Under the pieces are notes generated by a model. The model was not told where the DNA came from. It saw only the letters and a list, made by a program, of their open reading frames with translations, and searched no databases. Position numbers and translations under genes: made by a program. Of a stretch of 64,000 bases of DNA, positions 45,409 through 54,685 are shown piece by piece; within the stretch, counting starts at the first letter, position 1; each line of letters starts with the position of its first letter. Location: positions 1 to 64,000 of the forward strand of contig NZ_KB905943.1 of assembly GCF_000381125.1 (NCBI RefSeq). Direction: 5' to 3'. The DNA comes from Caldimonas manganoxidans ATCC BAA-369. GTDB taxonomy: Bacteria > Pseudomonadota > Gammaproteobacteria > Burkholderiales > Burkholderiaceae_C.

Positions 45409-46044
45409 ATGATGATCGATCCTTTGGAGCTGGCCGACCACGGCCCCGTCATTCCCGTGATCGTGCTCGACCGCGTCGAGGATGCCGTGCCGCTGGCGCG
45501 CGCGTTGGTCGACGGCGGGGTGAAGGTGTTGGAGGTGACGCTGCGCACCCCGGTGGCGCTGCCATGTGTGCAGGCCATCGCGCGCGAGGTGCCCGAAGCC
45601 ATCGTCGGGGTGGGCACGGTGCGCCGGCCGCAGGAGGTGCGGGCCGCGGTGCAGGCCGGTGCCCGCTTTGCCGTCAGCCCGGGCTATTTGCACGAGATCG
45701 GCCAGGCCTGCCGCGACGCCGGCTTGCCGCTGCTGCCAGGGGTGGCCACCAGCAGCGAGGTGATGGCCGCCCATGCCGATGGCTGGTCTTTCTTGAAGTT
45801 TTTCCCGGCCACCGCCGCTGGCGGCCTGCCTTTGCTGAAGGCTTGGGCCAGCCCCTTCCATGACGTGGTGTTCTGCCCCACGGGTGGCATCACCGCGCAG
45901 ACGGCCCCGCAGTTCCTGGCGTTGCCGAATGTGAAGGTGTGCGGCGGCTCTTGGCTGACACCGCCGGAGGCGATCCGCGCCGGCGACTGGACGCGCATCA
46001 CGCAGTTGGCACGCGAGGCCGCGGCGCTGCGGGCGGCGGCCTGA
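45409..46044 (+). CDS. eda: KDPG aldolase Eda
   Basis: Eda (211 residues) cleaves 2-keto-3-deoxy-6-phosphogluconate to pyruvate and glyceraldehyde 3-phosphate. The Schiff-base lysine is in WSFLKFFPA, the catalytic glutamate in LEVTLRTPVAL, and the phosphate site in FCPTGGIT. VGVGTVRRPQEV and AGARFAVSPG are also typical. The start (45409 or the next ATG, 45412) lies just after the edd stop, so the two are co-translated. Confidence 0.97.
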   Translation: MMIDPLELADHGPVIPVIVLDRVEDAVPLARALVDGGVKVLEVTLRTPVALPCVQAIAREVPEAIVGVGTVRRPQEVRAAVQAGARFAVSPGYLHEIGQACRDAGLPLLPGVATSSEVMAAHADGWSFLKFFPATAAGGLPLLKAWASPFHDVVFCPTGGITAQTAPQFLALPNVKVCGGSWLTPPEAIRAGDWTRITQLAREAAALRAAA

Positions 46045-46047
46045 GGG

Positions 46048-46443
46048 TCATACGGTCTCGGTTTTGCGTTCGATCAATTCGATCTTGTAGCCGTCGGGGT
46101 CGGTCACGAAGGCAATGACCGTCGTGCCCCCTTTGACCGGGCCGGGTTCGCGCGTGATCTGGCCGCCGGCGGCGCGGATTTTTTCGCAAGTGGCATACAC
46201 ATCGGGCACGCCGATGGCGATGTGGCCGTAGGCCGTGCCCAGTTCGTACTGCTCGACGCCGTAGTTGTAGGTGAGCTCGATCTCGGCATGCTCGGGGTTG
46301 GTGCCGTACCCGACGAAGGCTAGCGAGTACTGCTGTTCGGGTCGATCGGTGGTGCGCAGCAACCGCATGCCCATCACTTTCGTGTAGAAGTCGATGGAGC
46401 GCTGCAAGTTGCCCACGCGCAGCATGGTGTGCAGGATTCTCAT
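46048..46443 (-). CDS. gloA: Lactoylglutathione lyase (glyoxalase I) GloA
   Basis: GloA (131 residues) converts the methylglyoxal-glutathione adduct to S-lactoylglutathione. It has [20 protein letters not shown] with the first metal histidine, the [10 protein letters not shown] segment with a glutamate ligand, AYGHIAIGV with the second histidine, and [12 protein letters not shown] with the second glutamate. All four metal ligands are present. It converges on eda with only three bases between the stops. Confidence 0.96.
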   Translation of the reverse strand: MRILHTMLRVGNLQRSIDFYTKVMGMRLLRTTDRPEQQYSLAFVGYGTNPEHAEIELTYNYGVEQYELGTAYGHIAIGVPDVYATCEKIRAAGGQITREPGPVKGGTTVIAFVTDPDGYKIELIERKTETV

Positions 46444-46512
46444 GGTGGGTCGATGTTCTCGATGCACATCACAGTGTGCCAGCAGAAAGTTTTCCCCACG
46501 TGACGTCTGGCT

Positions 46513-47334
46513 TCACCCGGCCGATGGCGGGACGGCCACGGTGTAGTTCAGCGCCCGGCGCCCGCCATCGACATACAGGATCTCGCCCGTGATGTAGCTG
46601 GCCGCTGGGCTGGCCAGGTAGAGCACGGCATCGGCGACTTCCTGCGGCTCGCCCAGGCGCTTCATCGGCGTGCGGCTGAGGATGCGCTGGCGGGCGTCCT
46701 CGCTGCCGAGCACGGCTTGACGTGCCAGTTCGGTGGCAATGGTGCCAGGTGCCACGGCATTGACGCGGATGCCGTGGTCGGCCAAGGCCAGGGCCATGAC
46801 GCGGGTGAGCTGGTCGATGCCGCCTTTGCTGACGTTATAGCTGGCGATGCTGGGGATGGCCATCACGCCATTGACCGAGCTCATGTTGATGATGGCGCCG
46901 CCTTGGCCTTGGCGCACCATTTGGCGTGCACAGGCCTGTCCCATCAGGAAGGCGCCTTTGAGATTGACGCGCAGCACCGCGTCGAAATCGGCTTCGGTGA
47001 TGTCGAGAAAGTCCGCAGCCCGGAAGATGCCCGCATTGTTGACCAGCACGTCGATGCGCCCAAAGCGCTGCACGGCGGCGGCCACCGCCGCATCGACCTG
47101 GGCTTTGTCACCCACGTCGCATTGCTGATAGAAGGCGGCGGCATTTAAGGCGCACAGTCGCTGCTGCACGGCGTGGCCGGCGTCGTCGTCGATGTCGAGC
47201 AAGACCAGCCGAGCGCCTTCGTCGGCCAGGCGTTCGGCGCAGGCCAGGCCGATGCCATGGGCTGCGCCGGTGATGACGACCACGCGATCTCGCAGCCCGA
47301 AGCGGACCGGGGTGTCCTTGTTCGGTTGAGGCAT
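46513..47334 (-). CDS. SDR family oxidoreductase
   Basis: A classical short-chain dehydrogenase of 273 residues. NAD(P) motif TGAAHGIG, acidic DIDDD after the second strand (pointing to NAD rather than NADP), NNAGIF, the catalytic Ser in INMSSVNGVM, and Tyr/Lys in YNVSKGG, then the PG motif APGTIATEL. It resembles glucose 1-dehydrogenase/2-deoxy-D-gluconate dehydrogenase-like SDRs; the substrate is unknown. Its position beside edd-eda could mean a sugar-acid role. A GGAG site precedes the ATG at 47334. Confidence 0.85.
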   Translation of the reverse strand: MPQPNKDTPVRFGLRDRVVVITGAAHGIGLACAERLADEGARLVLLDIDDDAGHAVQQRLCALNAAAFYQQCDVGDKAQVDAAVAAAVQRFGRIDVLVNNAGIFRAADFLDITEADFDAVLRVNLKGAFLMGQACARQMVRQGQGGAIINMSSVNGVMAIPSIASYNVSKGGIDQLTRVMALALADHGIRVNAVAPGTIATELARQAVLGSEDARQRILSRTPMKRLGEPQEVADAVLYLASPAASYITGEILYVDGGRRALNYTVAVPPSAG

Positions 47335-47411
47335 GTGCTGTCTCCTGAATGCAAGCCAGCCCTGGCGCGATCGGTGCGCACCAGGGCGGTGCATACAGTG
47401 TAGTGGGCCTT

Positions 47412-49070
47412 TTAGGCCGGCTGGGCCGCGGCTCGCAAGCGTTTCATCTGCTTGCGCAGGTTCACCGCATCGGGCAGGGCGGCGTGGTCACTGCCGTCCA
47501 GACGGAAGACGCCCACGGCACTGGCCACCACTTGCGCTTGATGCTTGAGCTGGGCCGCCGCCGAGGACAGCTGCTCGACCATCGCTGCGTTTTGCTGCGT
47601 GATGCCGTCCATCTGGGCCACGGCTTCGTTGATTTGGGAGATGCCGCTGAGTTGTTCCTGCGCGCCGGTGCTGATGTCGGCGATCAGGCAGCGCACCTTC
47701 TCGACGGCTTGCAAGGCCTCGTCCATGGTCGATCGCGCGGCTCGCACCTGCTGCTCGCCGTCACCCACGTGCTGGGCGGACTCCTCGATGAGCTTTTTGA
47801 TTTCTCTGGCTGCGGCCGTGGTGCGCTGGGCCAGGGCGCGCACCTCGCCGGCCACCACGGCGAAGCCGCGGCCCTGCTCGCCAGCGCGTGCGGCCTCCAC
47901 GGCGGCGTTGAGCGCCAGGATATTGGTTTGGAAAGAGATGCCATCGATCACCTGGATGATCTCGGCGATGCGATGTGAGGACTGGCTGATGGCCTGCATC
48001 GTGAGGGTGACTTGATTGACCGCTTGGCTGCTGCGCTCGGTGACGCGGCCGGCTTCGATGGACAGCTCGGCGGCCTGGGCGGCCGAGTGGGCGCTGTTGC
48101 GCACCGTGCCGGTGATTTGCTCCATCGACGAGGCCGTCTCTTGCAGACTGCTGGCTTGTGATTCGGTGCGTGCCGACAAGTCCTGGCTGCCGGCGGCGAT
48201 TTCGGCGGCGGCGGCTTGGATGCGTTCGACCTCGCGCCTTGCGTCGCGCACGATGGACATCAGGTTGACATTGAGCTGGTTCATCGCCTGGGCGAAGTGG
48301 CCGATCAGGTCGTGCCGCCGCACGTCGATGCGCTGGGTGAGGTCGCCGGCGGCCATGCGGTTGGCCACCGTGAGCATCTCGTGCATCGGCAGGATCAGCA
48401 AGTGACGCAGATAGTGACGCATCAGCAGGGCCAATCCAGCGGCCAAGGCCGTCCCGGTGAGCGCTTGCATCGCCCCCTCACCCGCCCAGCCCGACGATGC
48501 GGCGTGTGTGCCCAACAGATATGCGGCAGCCACTGCGGCGGCCGAGACTGCGCAGACTTTGGCCGTCAACCCCAGCTGTGTCCACTGCGCCAGCCGACCG
48601 GCCCAGGTGTTGCGCAACAGCTGGCCCCGATGCAAGACATGCACACGCCGCCCGGCGGCCGCTTCGGCCCGCATTTGGGCGTACAGCGCCTCGGCCTGGC
48701 GCACTTCCTCGCGCGAAGGCGCGGTGCGCACCGACATGTAGCCCACCGGGCGGCCGGCCTCCATCAGCGGGGTGACGTTGGCCATCACCCAGTAGTACGC
48801 GCCGTCCTTGCGGCGGTTCTTGACCATGGCCCGCCAGGGCAGGCCACTCTGGATGGTGGCCCACAAGTCGCGGAAGGCTTCTTTGGGCATGTCCGGGTGG
48901 CGGATCAGGTTGTGCGGCTGGCCCAAGAGCTCTTCCCGGGTGTAGCCGCTGACTTCGATGAAGGCCGGGTTGCAATACAGGATGCGGCCTTGTAGATCGG
49001 TGGTGGAGACGAGCGTTTCCCCCGGAGCAATGGGGTATTCGCGATCATGAACAGGCAAGTTGACGCGCAT
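47412..49070 (-). CDS. PAS-domain methyl-accepting chemotaxis protein (Aer-like)
   Basis: A 552-residue chemoreceptor with the Aer layout. The N-terminal PAS domain (about 1-120) includes [33 protein letters not shown] and [18 protein letters not shown], which in Aer binds FAD for redox sensing. Two membrane helices (about 175-225) lie close together with almost no periplasmic loop. A HAMP domain (about 228-280) and the kinase-control domain with the hairpin tip segment [31 protein letters not shown] follow. It probably mediates energy or oxygen taxis. A GGAGG site precedes the ATG at 49070. Confidence 0.92.
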   Translation of the reverse strand: MRVNLPVHDREYPIAPGETLVSTTDLQGRILYCNPAFIEVSGYTREELLGQPHNLIRHPDMPKEAFRDLWATIQSGLPWRAMVKNRRKDGAYYWVMANVTPLMEAGRPVGYMSVRTAPSREEVRQAEALYAQMRAEAAAGRRVHVLHRGQLLRNTWAGRLAQWTQLGLTAKVCAVSAAAVAAAYLLGTHAASSGWAGEGAMQALTGTALAAGLALLMRHYLRHLLILPMHEMLTVANRMAAGDLTQRIDVRRHDLIGHFAQAMNQLNVNLMSIVRDARREVERIQAAAAEIAAGSQDLSARTESQASSLQETASSMEQITGTVRNSAHSAAQAAELSIEAGRVTERSSQAVNQVTLTMQAISQSSHRIAEIIQVIDGISFQTNILALNAAVEAARAGEQGRGFAVVAGEVRALAQRTTAAAREIKKLIEESAQHVGDGEQQVRAARSTMDEALQAVEKVRCLIADISTGAQEQLSGISQINEAVAQMDGITQQNAAMVEQLSSAAAQLKHQAQVVASAVGVFRLDGSDHAALPDAVNLRKQMKRLRAAAQPA

Positions 49071-49133
49071 GGGGCCTCCCTGAGGCGAAACGGGACGATG
49101 CCGTTGTATCGGCCGCGGCACCCCGGGGGCACA

Positions 49134-49243
49134 CCCCCCTTGAGAGGGGGGATTGATGTCGATCAAGCTTGCCGCGTGAAGGAATGTGCACCGGCGGCCG
49201 TGTCATGCGCCGTCGCCGGGGCCTCCCCCCGTTTGGAGGGGGG
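49134..49243. repeat. Two G/C-run hairpins between the chemoreceptor and HD-GYP genes
   Basis: The divergent gap 49071-49299 contains CCCCCCT/AGGGGGG (49134-49151) and a CCCCCC/GGGGGG hairpin (49225-49243). Similar C-run/G-run hairpins occur at 348-363 and 3349-3361. They look like copies of a dispersed intergenic motif, not terminators, since no T-run follows. Confidence 0.45.
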
Positions 49244-49299
49244 CGCCTTGTCAGGGGGGCAGGACGCACGCAGCATCCGCCGAACTGAGGGAAAAAAGT

Positions 49300-50445
49300 A
49301 TGAACGACGCATGGCCGGCCCGCGTGCTCGTGGTGGGCCGCGAGGGCAAGGACTGGGCGGAGCTGGCGCAATGGTTGGCGCCGGAGTTTTGTGTCGTGCA
49401 GACCTGGGATGAGGACACGGCCCCGGCCATGATCTTGATCGATGCGCTGCATCAGCCGTCCAAGCTGGCGTCGAGGATGCAAGTGCTGCGGGCCGATCCG
49501 GTGTGCCGAGCTGCGCCGGTGTTGGTCATGGCCGAGCCGGTGGAGGAGCAGACGCTGCAATCGTGGCTGCGCTTGGGGGTGAGCGATGTATTGACGCCGC
49601 CGTGGTCGCAGGCACGGCTGCGCGCCCGACTGAAACCCTATGCGCAATTGCACCAGGTGTCGGTGCTGCTGCGGCAAGGACAGCAGCATTTCGAGGACGC
49701 ATTGCGACAGCGCGTTCACACCGTCGCGTTGGAGCGTGATGCGTTGCTGTGGACGCTGGCGCTGCTGGCCGAGCGGCGCGACCATGAAACCGCCCGACAT
49801 CGGCTGCGCATGCAAGGCTATGTGCGGGTGCTCGGACAGGGCTGGCGCCGCCTCAGTGGCCGATGGGCGGAGCTGGACGATGAGCGACTGGACCTGATGG
49901 CGCGGGCCTCGGCCTTGCATGACTTGGGCAAGTTGGAAATTCCGGTGCATTTGCTGCGCAAGCCTGGTCGTCTGACCCCGGAGGAATTCGCCATCGTCAA
50001 AACCCATACGCTGCGCGGCCATGCCGCCCTGGCCCGCGCGCAGGCGCAGCTCGACGAACCCTGCCCCTTGCTGAGCATGGCGCAGGAGATCGCCTTGACG
50101 CACCAGGAGCGCTGGGATGGGTCTGGCTATCCCCAGGGCTTGGCCGGTGAAGCGATTCCGCTGTCCGGCCGCATCGTGGCGCTGGCCACGGTGTATGACG
50201 CGTTGATCAGCGTGCGCAGCTACAAAGAAGCCTTGCCGCATGACACGGCCGTGGCCGTGATCGGCGGCTGCCGGGGCACGCATTTCGACCCGTTGCTGGT
50301 GGAAGCGTTCGAGCGCGAGCACGAGGCGATTCGGGAGGTGGCCGCCCGCTACGCCGACGATGCCCAGGAGATGCAGCGCTGGATCGACGAGGCCGGCCAT
50401 GCGTCCGGTCCTGCGGACTCCGCATCCAAGGACGTGCCGGCTTGA
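49300..50445 (+). CDS. HD-GYP domain protein with degenerate receiver, probable c-di-GMP phosphodiesterase
   Basis: A 381-residue protein. The first ~130 residues have a receiver-like alternation ending in VSDVLTPPWSQARLRARL, but the acidic pair after the first strand is lost (VLVVGREG); an aspartate in MILIDALHQP may mark the former phospho-site. A coiled linker leads to the HD-GYP domain: ASALHDLGKLEIP (HD pair), THTLRGHAAL, and THQERWDGSGYPQGL with the GYP motif. All metal ligands appear present, so it should hydrolyse c-di-GMP. A GAGGGAAAA site precedes the ATG. It is divergent from the chemoreceptor gene. Confidence 0.88.
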   Translation: MNDAWPARVLVVGREGKDWAELAQWLAPEFCVVQTWDEDTAPAMILIDALHQPSKLASRMQVLRADPVCRAAPVLVMAEPVEEQTLQSWLRLGVSDVLTPPWSQARLRARLKPYAQLHQVSVLLRQGQQHFEDALRQRVHTVALERDALLWTLALLAERRDHETARHRLRMQGYVRVLGQGWRRLSGRWAELDDERLDLMARASALHDLGKLEIPVHLLRKPGRLTPEEFAIVKTHTLRGHAALARAQAQLDEPCPLLSMAQEIALTHQERWDGSGYPQGLAGEAIPLSGRIVALATVYDALISVRSYKEALPHDTAVAVIGGCRGTHFDPLLVEAFEREHEAIREVAARYADDAQEMQRWIDEAGHASGPADSASKDVPA

Positions 50446-50479
50446 GCCGGTTCGCACGCGCGCGCGCCGGCAAACCTCT

Positions 50480-51008
50480 TCAGCGCCACGACCTGCCCAG
50501 ACCCAGGCCGACACTGAAGCGGCGGCTGGCCGCCGGTTCGAAGAACTGTTCATTGGCCGCCAGGTCAGCGACAGCAGGCTTTCCCAGCGCACCGACCAGC
50601 CGGCCTGCCAGGAGGCATTCCATCCCACGCCCTGTGCTGGCATGGACATGCCAGCCAGGGTGTCCCTCCACGTTCAAGCCCGGCATCGCGCTGTGGCGAG
50701 CGTAGCGGCGCGAGCCACTGGGACAGGGCCAGCACCCCGGGCACACGTTGCAGCGCGTCGGAGATGTTCACGCCCCAGGAGTCGGCTTGCACGGCGGCGG
50801 CCTCGACGGTGTCGATGGCCGCGGGCAGGGCGCGCAGCGGCGTGGGCTCGCGCGCGCCGGTCACGACGATGGGGCCCAGCGCCTGCCTGTGCCGGGGGGC
50901 GGCGTCGGTGTCTTGGGCCCACGCACTCCATGGACTGGCGGCCAGCAGCACCGCCCAGGGGCCAGCGGCGCTTCGTCGCAACAGGCGGTGGGCGCGCACG
51001 GGGGGCAA
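50480..51008 (-). pseudogene. TonB-dependent receptor remnant (ends kept, middle deleted, frameshifted)
   Basis: The beginning and the end of an outer-membrane receptor gene survive here in two different frames. From about 51008 to 50720 one frame gives a signal peptide (WAVLLAASPWSAWAQ), then GPIVVTGAREPTPLRALPAAIDTV and SDALQRVPGVLALS, a typical plug-domain start. From about 50720 to 50480 another frame gives GLNVEGHPGWHVHAST and ends ANEQFFEPAASRRFSVGL-G-LGRSW, a typical last barrel strand of such receptors. The family normally has 650-750 residues; about 500 are missing. The gene starts right after the DUF502 gene on the same strand. Confidence 0.78.
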
Positions 51009-51026
51009 CGGCAGGCGAGCGTCGGG

Positions 51027-51650
51027 TCAGCGCGGTGTCGGTGGCGCCGGAGGCTGGCCGGTGCGGGCCATCCAGGCGATCAAGGCCGAGCGCATCGCTT
51101 CTTCCACCGTCATCGCGATCGGCGTGATCCAGGCCCGTGGCACGAACACGGTGTAGCCGCCGATCATGTAGCCCATGGGCAGATAGACGGCCACCCGGTC
51201 GTCTTTGCTGACGCCTTCGGGCAGACCGTCCAGGCTGTTGCGCGTGATCAAGCCAATGATTTCGAGCCCACCGCCTGGAAAACGCAGCACCACCACCTGC
51301 TGGGCGGCTTGGTTGTGCTGGGGCGCAAAGTAGTCGGCAAAGCTCTTGAGCGAGCTGTAAATGCTTTTGACCACCGGCAGGTTGGTGAACGGAAACTCGA
51401 TCAACGAGGCCAGGCTGCGCACCGCCGGCAGTGAAATCACGAGGCCCAGGGCGCCGATGACCACCACGGCCAGCAGCAGCCCCAGACCGGGGATGTAGGT
51501 GTCACCGAACAGCGGAGATACCAGCCAACGGGCCATGCTGTCCGTCCAGGCCAGGAAGACATAGAGCACATAGATGGTCAGGGCCAGGGGCAAGATGGCC
51601 AGCAGACCCCGCACGAAGTACTGGGTCCAACGCTTGATCAAGGGGTTCAT
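51027..51650 (-). CDS. DUF502 family membrane protein
   Basis: A 207-residue inner-membrane protein with two N-terminal helices (about 13-33 and 55-78) and a cytoplasmic or periplasmic domain with SIYSSLKSFADYF, VVVLRFPGGGLEIIGLIT and YLPMGYMIGGYTVFVPR-type segments. These are hallmarks of DUF502, a widespread family without an established function in bacteria. I use the ATG at 51650; the longest frame starts at the preceding GTG. It begins 130 bases from the TRAP binding-protein gene. Confidence 0.88.
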   Translation of the reverse strand: MNPLIKRWTQYFVRGLLAILPLALTIYVLYVFLAWTDSMARWLVSPLFGDTYIPGLGLLLAVVVIGALGLVISLPAVRSLASLIEFPFTNLPVVKSIYSSLKSFADYFAPQHNQAAQQVVVLRFPGGGLEIIGLITRNSLDGLPEGVSKDDRVAVYLPMGYMIGGYTVFVPRAWITPIAMTVEEAMRSALIAWMARTGQPPAPPTPR

Positions 51651-51779
51651 CACGCAATGAAGGGCACAACCACGACTTGCGCAGAATAGCAGCGAGCGTT
51701 GGCAGCTGCTGGAGGCGCCCCCAAAGGCGACGCCCGCGGGCCGAGGCCGCGGGCGTCGTGCGCGAAGGCCGGTGGGGAC

Positions 51780-52790
51780 TTACTTGCCGCCGCGCAGCTT
51801 GGTCAGCGCGGCCTGGGTCTCGGCCCACAGGTCGCGGCCGACTTGCTCGGCGATGCTGGCGTGCACGGCCGTCAGCTTTTCACGCATGCGGTTGGCTTCG
51901 GCCGGCGACAACTCATTGACCTGCATGCCCTTGGCCTTGAGCTCGGCCAAGGCACGGGCGGCTTCCTCGCGGGTGTCCTTGCGCTCGAAGTCACGGCTCT
52001 TGATGGCCGCCTCTTGCAGCACCTTGCGCTCGGCCGGGCTGAGCGTGTCCCACCATTTCTTGCTCACCAGCACGATCCAGGGGCTGTAGACATGGTTGGT
52101 GATGGTCAGGTACTTCTGCACCTCATAGAACTTGCTGGACAGGATGGTGTTGTACGGGTTCTCCTGACCATCGACCGCACGGGTTTCCAGCGCGGTGAAC
52201 AGTTCCGAGAAGGGCAGCGGAATGGCGTTGGCCCCCAGGCTCTTGAAGCTGTCGAGGAAGACGTTGTTTTGCATCACGCGCAGCTTGATGCCTTGCAGGT
52301 CCTCCAGCTTGGTGACCGGCTGCTTGTTGTTGGTGAGGTTGCGAAAACCGTTTTCCCAGTACACCAAGCCGACCAAGCCCTTTTCCTGCAGCTTGTCCAT
52401 CACTTTTTTGCCCACCGGGCCATCGAGCACGGCATCGGCCTCGGCGCTGTTGTTGAACAGGAAGGGCGTGTCCCAGATGGCCATTTCCTTCGTGATGCCC
52501 ACCAGGGTGGCGGTGGAGCCCACCATCATTTCCTGCGCGCCCCCGATGAGCGCTTGCTGCATCTGCACGTCCGAGCCCAAGGCGGCCGCCCCGATGGCGC
52601 GCACGCGCATCTTGCCGCCGGAGAGCTTTTCCACCTCTTGGGCAAAGAGCTTGACGGCCCGACCCTGGTTCGATTCTTCATTGAGGCCGTAGCCGAAGCG
52701 GATCATGCGTGGCTTGATGTCCTGCGCCCAAGCCTGGCCGGCGGCCAGCAGGGCCACACCCAGGGCGGCGATGGCGAGTTTCAGTTTCAT
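51780..52790 (-). CDS. TRAP transporter periplasmic solute-binding protein (DctP family)
   Basis: A 336-residue exported protein; the signal peptide ends at AAGQAWAQ. The mature part has the DctP family pattern: RFGYGLNEESNQGRAVKLFAQEV, WDTPFLFNN, GLVYWENGFRNLTN, LRVMQNNVFLDSFKSLGA and the FSELFTALETRAVDGQENPYNT stretch with the arginine-containing ligand-clamp region for organic acids. It delivers its ligand to the DctQ/DctM pair encoded upstream in the same transcript. Linkage to gluconokinase suggests gluconate or a related sugar acid. Confidence 0.92.
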   Translation of the reverse strand: MKLKLAIAALGVALLAAGQAWAQDIKPRMIRFGYGLNEESNQGRAVKLFAQEVEKLSGGKMRVRAIGAAALGSDVQMQQALIGGAQEMMVGSTATLVGITKEMAIWDTPFLFNNSAEADAVLDGPVGKKVMDKLQEKGLVGLVYWENGFRNLTNNKQPVTKLEDLQGIKLRVMQNNVFLDSFKSLGANAIPLPFSELFTALETRAVDGQENPYNTILSSKFYEVQKYLTITNHVYSPWIVLVSKKWWDTLSPAERKVLQEAAIKSRDFERKDTREEAARALAELKAKGMQVNELSPAEANRMREKLTAVHASIAEQVGRDLWAETQAALTKLRGGK

Positions 52791-52854
52791 GCGAAGTCTC
52801 CTTCTTCAGTGGCAAAGGGCGGGAAAGGCAACCTGAGTTGCCAGCGGAACACAC

Positions 52855-54135
52855 TCATCCGCCGAGCCAGCGCAGCGGCGCCAGCACGATCGGAGGAAAC
52901 AGGATCATCAACAGCAGCAGGGCCAGATACACCGCCAGGAAGGGCAACACGCCGCGCACGACGGGCTCCATGCGCAACCGGCCCACACCAGCCACCACGT
53001 TGAGCACCGTGCCCACCGGAGGCGTCAGCAGGCCCAGCCCGCCGATGAAGATGAAGATGAAGCCGAAGTACACCGGGTCCAGGCCGGCACGGGCGGCCAA
53101 GGGCGCCAACACCGGGCCCAGGATCAGGATCGTGGGCGTCAGATCCATCACCATGCCCACGGCCAGCAGGAAGACGGCCACCACCAGCATGAACAGGATG
53201 CGGTGCTCCAGCAGCGGGCCGAAGCTGCGGGCCAACTCGCCGGGCAGGTCCGCCAGCGTGATCATGTAGGACGCTGCGGTGGCCGCGCCGCACAAGAACA
53301 TCACCACGCCGGTGGTTTTGGCGGCCGAGACGAACACCTGGTACAGCGCAGCCGGGCGCAACTCGCGGTAGACCACGGTGGCCACCAGCAGCGCGTAGAC
53401 GGCGGCCACCACCGCGGCTTCGGTGGGCGTGAACAGCCCAAAACGCAAGCCGCCGATGATGCTGACCGGCAGCATCAAGGCCCACACGCTGCCGGCCAGG
53501 GCATGCCAGCGCTGGGTCCACGACGCTTTCTCGGCCACCGGCAGCGCGGTGCGGCCGGCGATGCGCCGCCACACCAGCACCAGGGCCGCGGCCATCAACA
53601 CGCCTGGCACGATGCCAGCCAGGAAAAGCTTGCTGATGGAGGTATTGGTGGTCACGCCGTAGATCACCATGGGCATCGACGGCGGGATGATCGGCGCGAT
53701 GATGCCGCCCGAGGCGATCAAGCCGGCGCTGGACCCATCGGGGTAATGCTGTTTGCGCATCATCGGCAACAGCAGGGTGGCCAGTGCGGCGGTGTCGGCG
53801 ATGGCCGAGCCGCTCATCGAGGCCAACATCACCGCGGCGGCAATGGCCACATAGCCCAGGCCACCTTGGATATGGCCCACGAAGACGCGCGCCAGCTCGA
53901 TGATGCGCCGGCTCAGTCCCCCGGCATTCATCAGCTCGCCAGCCAGAATGAAGAAGGGCACGGCCAGCAGCGGGAAGCTGTCGAAGCCGGCTTGCACGTT
54001 CTGTGCGAGCAGCTGCGCATCGAAGAAGTCCAGCTGCACCATCAGCGCCAGGGCGGTGAGCATCAGCGCAAACGCGATGGGCACGCCCACCGTCATGGCG
54101 GCAAACAGCACGCAAAGAAACAGAGCGATCGTCAT
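52855..54135 (-). CDS. TRAP transporter large permease (DctM family)
   Basis: A 426-residue, roughly twelve-helix membrane protein that forms the sodium-driven channel of the TRAP system. Motifs: VGVPIAFALMLTALAL, AVPFFILAGELMNAGGLSRRII, MLASMSGSAIADTAALATLLLPMM, GGIIAPIIPPSMPMVIYG and the C-terminal GLLTPPVGTVLNVV. The ATG at 54135 is used because it opens the first helix; the longer frame starts inside dctQ. It follows the small permease gene after 16 bases and precedes the binding-protein gene. Confidence 0.94.
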   Translation of the reverse strand: MTIALFLCVLFAAMTVGVPIAFALMLTALALMVQLDFFDAQLLAQNVQAGFDSFPLLAVPFFILAGELMNAGGLSRRIIELARVFVGHIQGGLGYVAIAAAVMLASMSGSAIADTAALATLLLPMMRKQHYPDGSSAGLIASGGIIAPIIPPSMPMVIYGVTTNTSISKLFLAGIVPGVLMAAALVLVWRRIAGRTALPVAEKASWTQRWHALAGSVWALMLPVSIIGGLRFGLFTPTEAAVVAAVYALLVATVVYRELRPAALYQVFVSAAKTTGVVMFLCGAATAASYMITLADLPGELARSFGPLLEHRILFMLVVAVFLLAVGMVMDLTPTILILGPVLAPLAARAGLDPVYFGFIFIFIGGLGLLTPPVGTVLNVVAGVGRLRMEPVVRGVLPFLAVYLALLLLMILFPPIVLAPLRWLGG

Positions 54136-54151
54136 GGGGCGGCTTGGGTTC

Positions 54152-54685
54152 TCAGTCCAGATGCGAGGCGCCTGAGCTGGCGGGCTCGCCACGGCGCAGC
54201 GCGGCCAGGGATTCGGCCAGCAACAACACGGCCATGGCCACGCCCATCACCAGCGTGCCGGCGGCCCCCAGGGCCAGCGGGTAGTTCATCACCGGGCTGC
54301 GCGAGTCCATCCCCGCCAGGACTTGCTGCCACGAACCCGTGATGAGGTAGTACAGCGCCACTGCGATGAGCGCGCGGGTCAGCCAGCGGCACACGGCCGC
54401 GCTGCGCCCGCGCAAGCGGCTGGTCACCATGTCAAAGCCCAGGTGCTTGCCTTCGGCCATGGCCAGCACCGCGCCGATGCACACCAGCCAGACGAACAGC
54501 AAGCGCGACAGCTCCTCCGAGATGGCCAGCCCGGTGTCGAAGGCATAGCGCAGCACCACATTGACGAAGACGGCCAGCACCATGCCGGCCAAGCTCAGGG
54601 CCATGGCAGCTTCGGCCAAGCGGCGCAGCAGCAGCGCGGCCCGTGGGGGCGGTGGCAACTCCGGGGTGGGGACAGCAGGCTTCAT
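54152..54685 (-). CDS. TRAP transporter small permease (DctQ family)
   Basis: A 177-residue protein with four membrane helices, including VFVNVVLRYAFDTGLAISEELSRLLFVWLV, the conserved DctQ signature with N-V-x-x-R-Y and E-E-x-x-R. It anchors the large permease. Its ATG overlaps the gluconokinase stop as ATGA, so kinase and transporter are translationally coupled. Gene order is gluconokinase, dctQ, dctM, dctP. Confidence 0.9.
   Translation of the reverse strand: MKPAVPTPELPPPPRAALLLRRLAEAAMALSLAGMVLAVFVNVVLRYAFDTGLAISEELSRLLFVWLVCIGAVLAMAEGKHLGFDMVTSRLRGRSAAVCRWLTRALIAVALYYLITGSWQQVLAGMDSRSPVMNYPLALGAAGTLVMGVAMAVLLLAESLAALRRGEPASSGASHLD

Noticed and set aside
52787-54115. 442-codon open frame on the same strand as the DctM gene in another frame
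   Set aside because: The DctM frame has all family motifs and membrane helices; the alternative frame is Arg/Gly-rich without helices.
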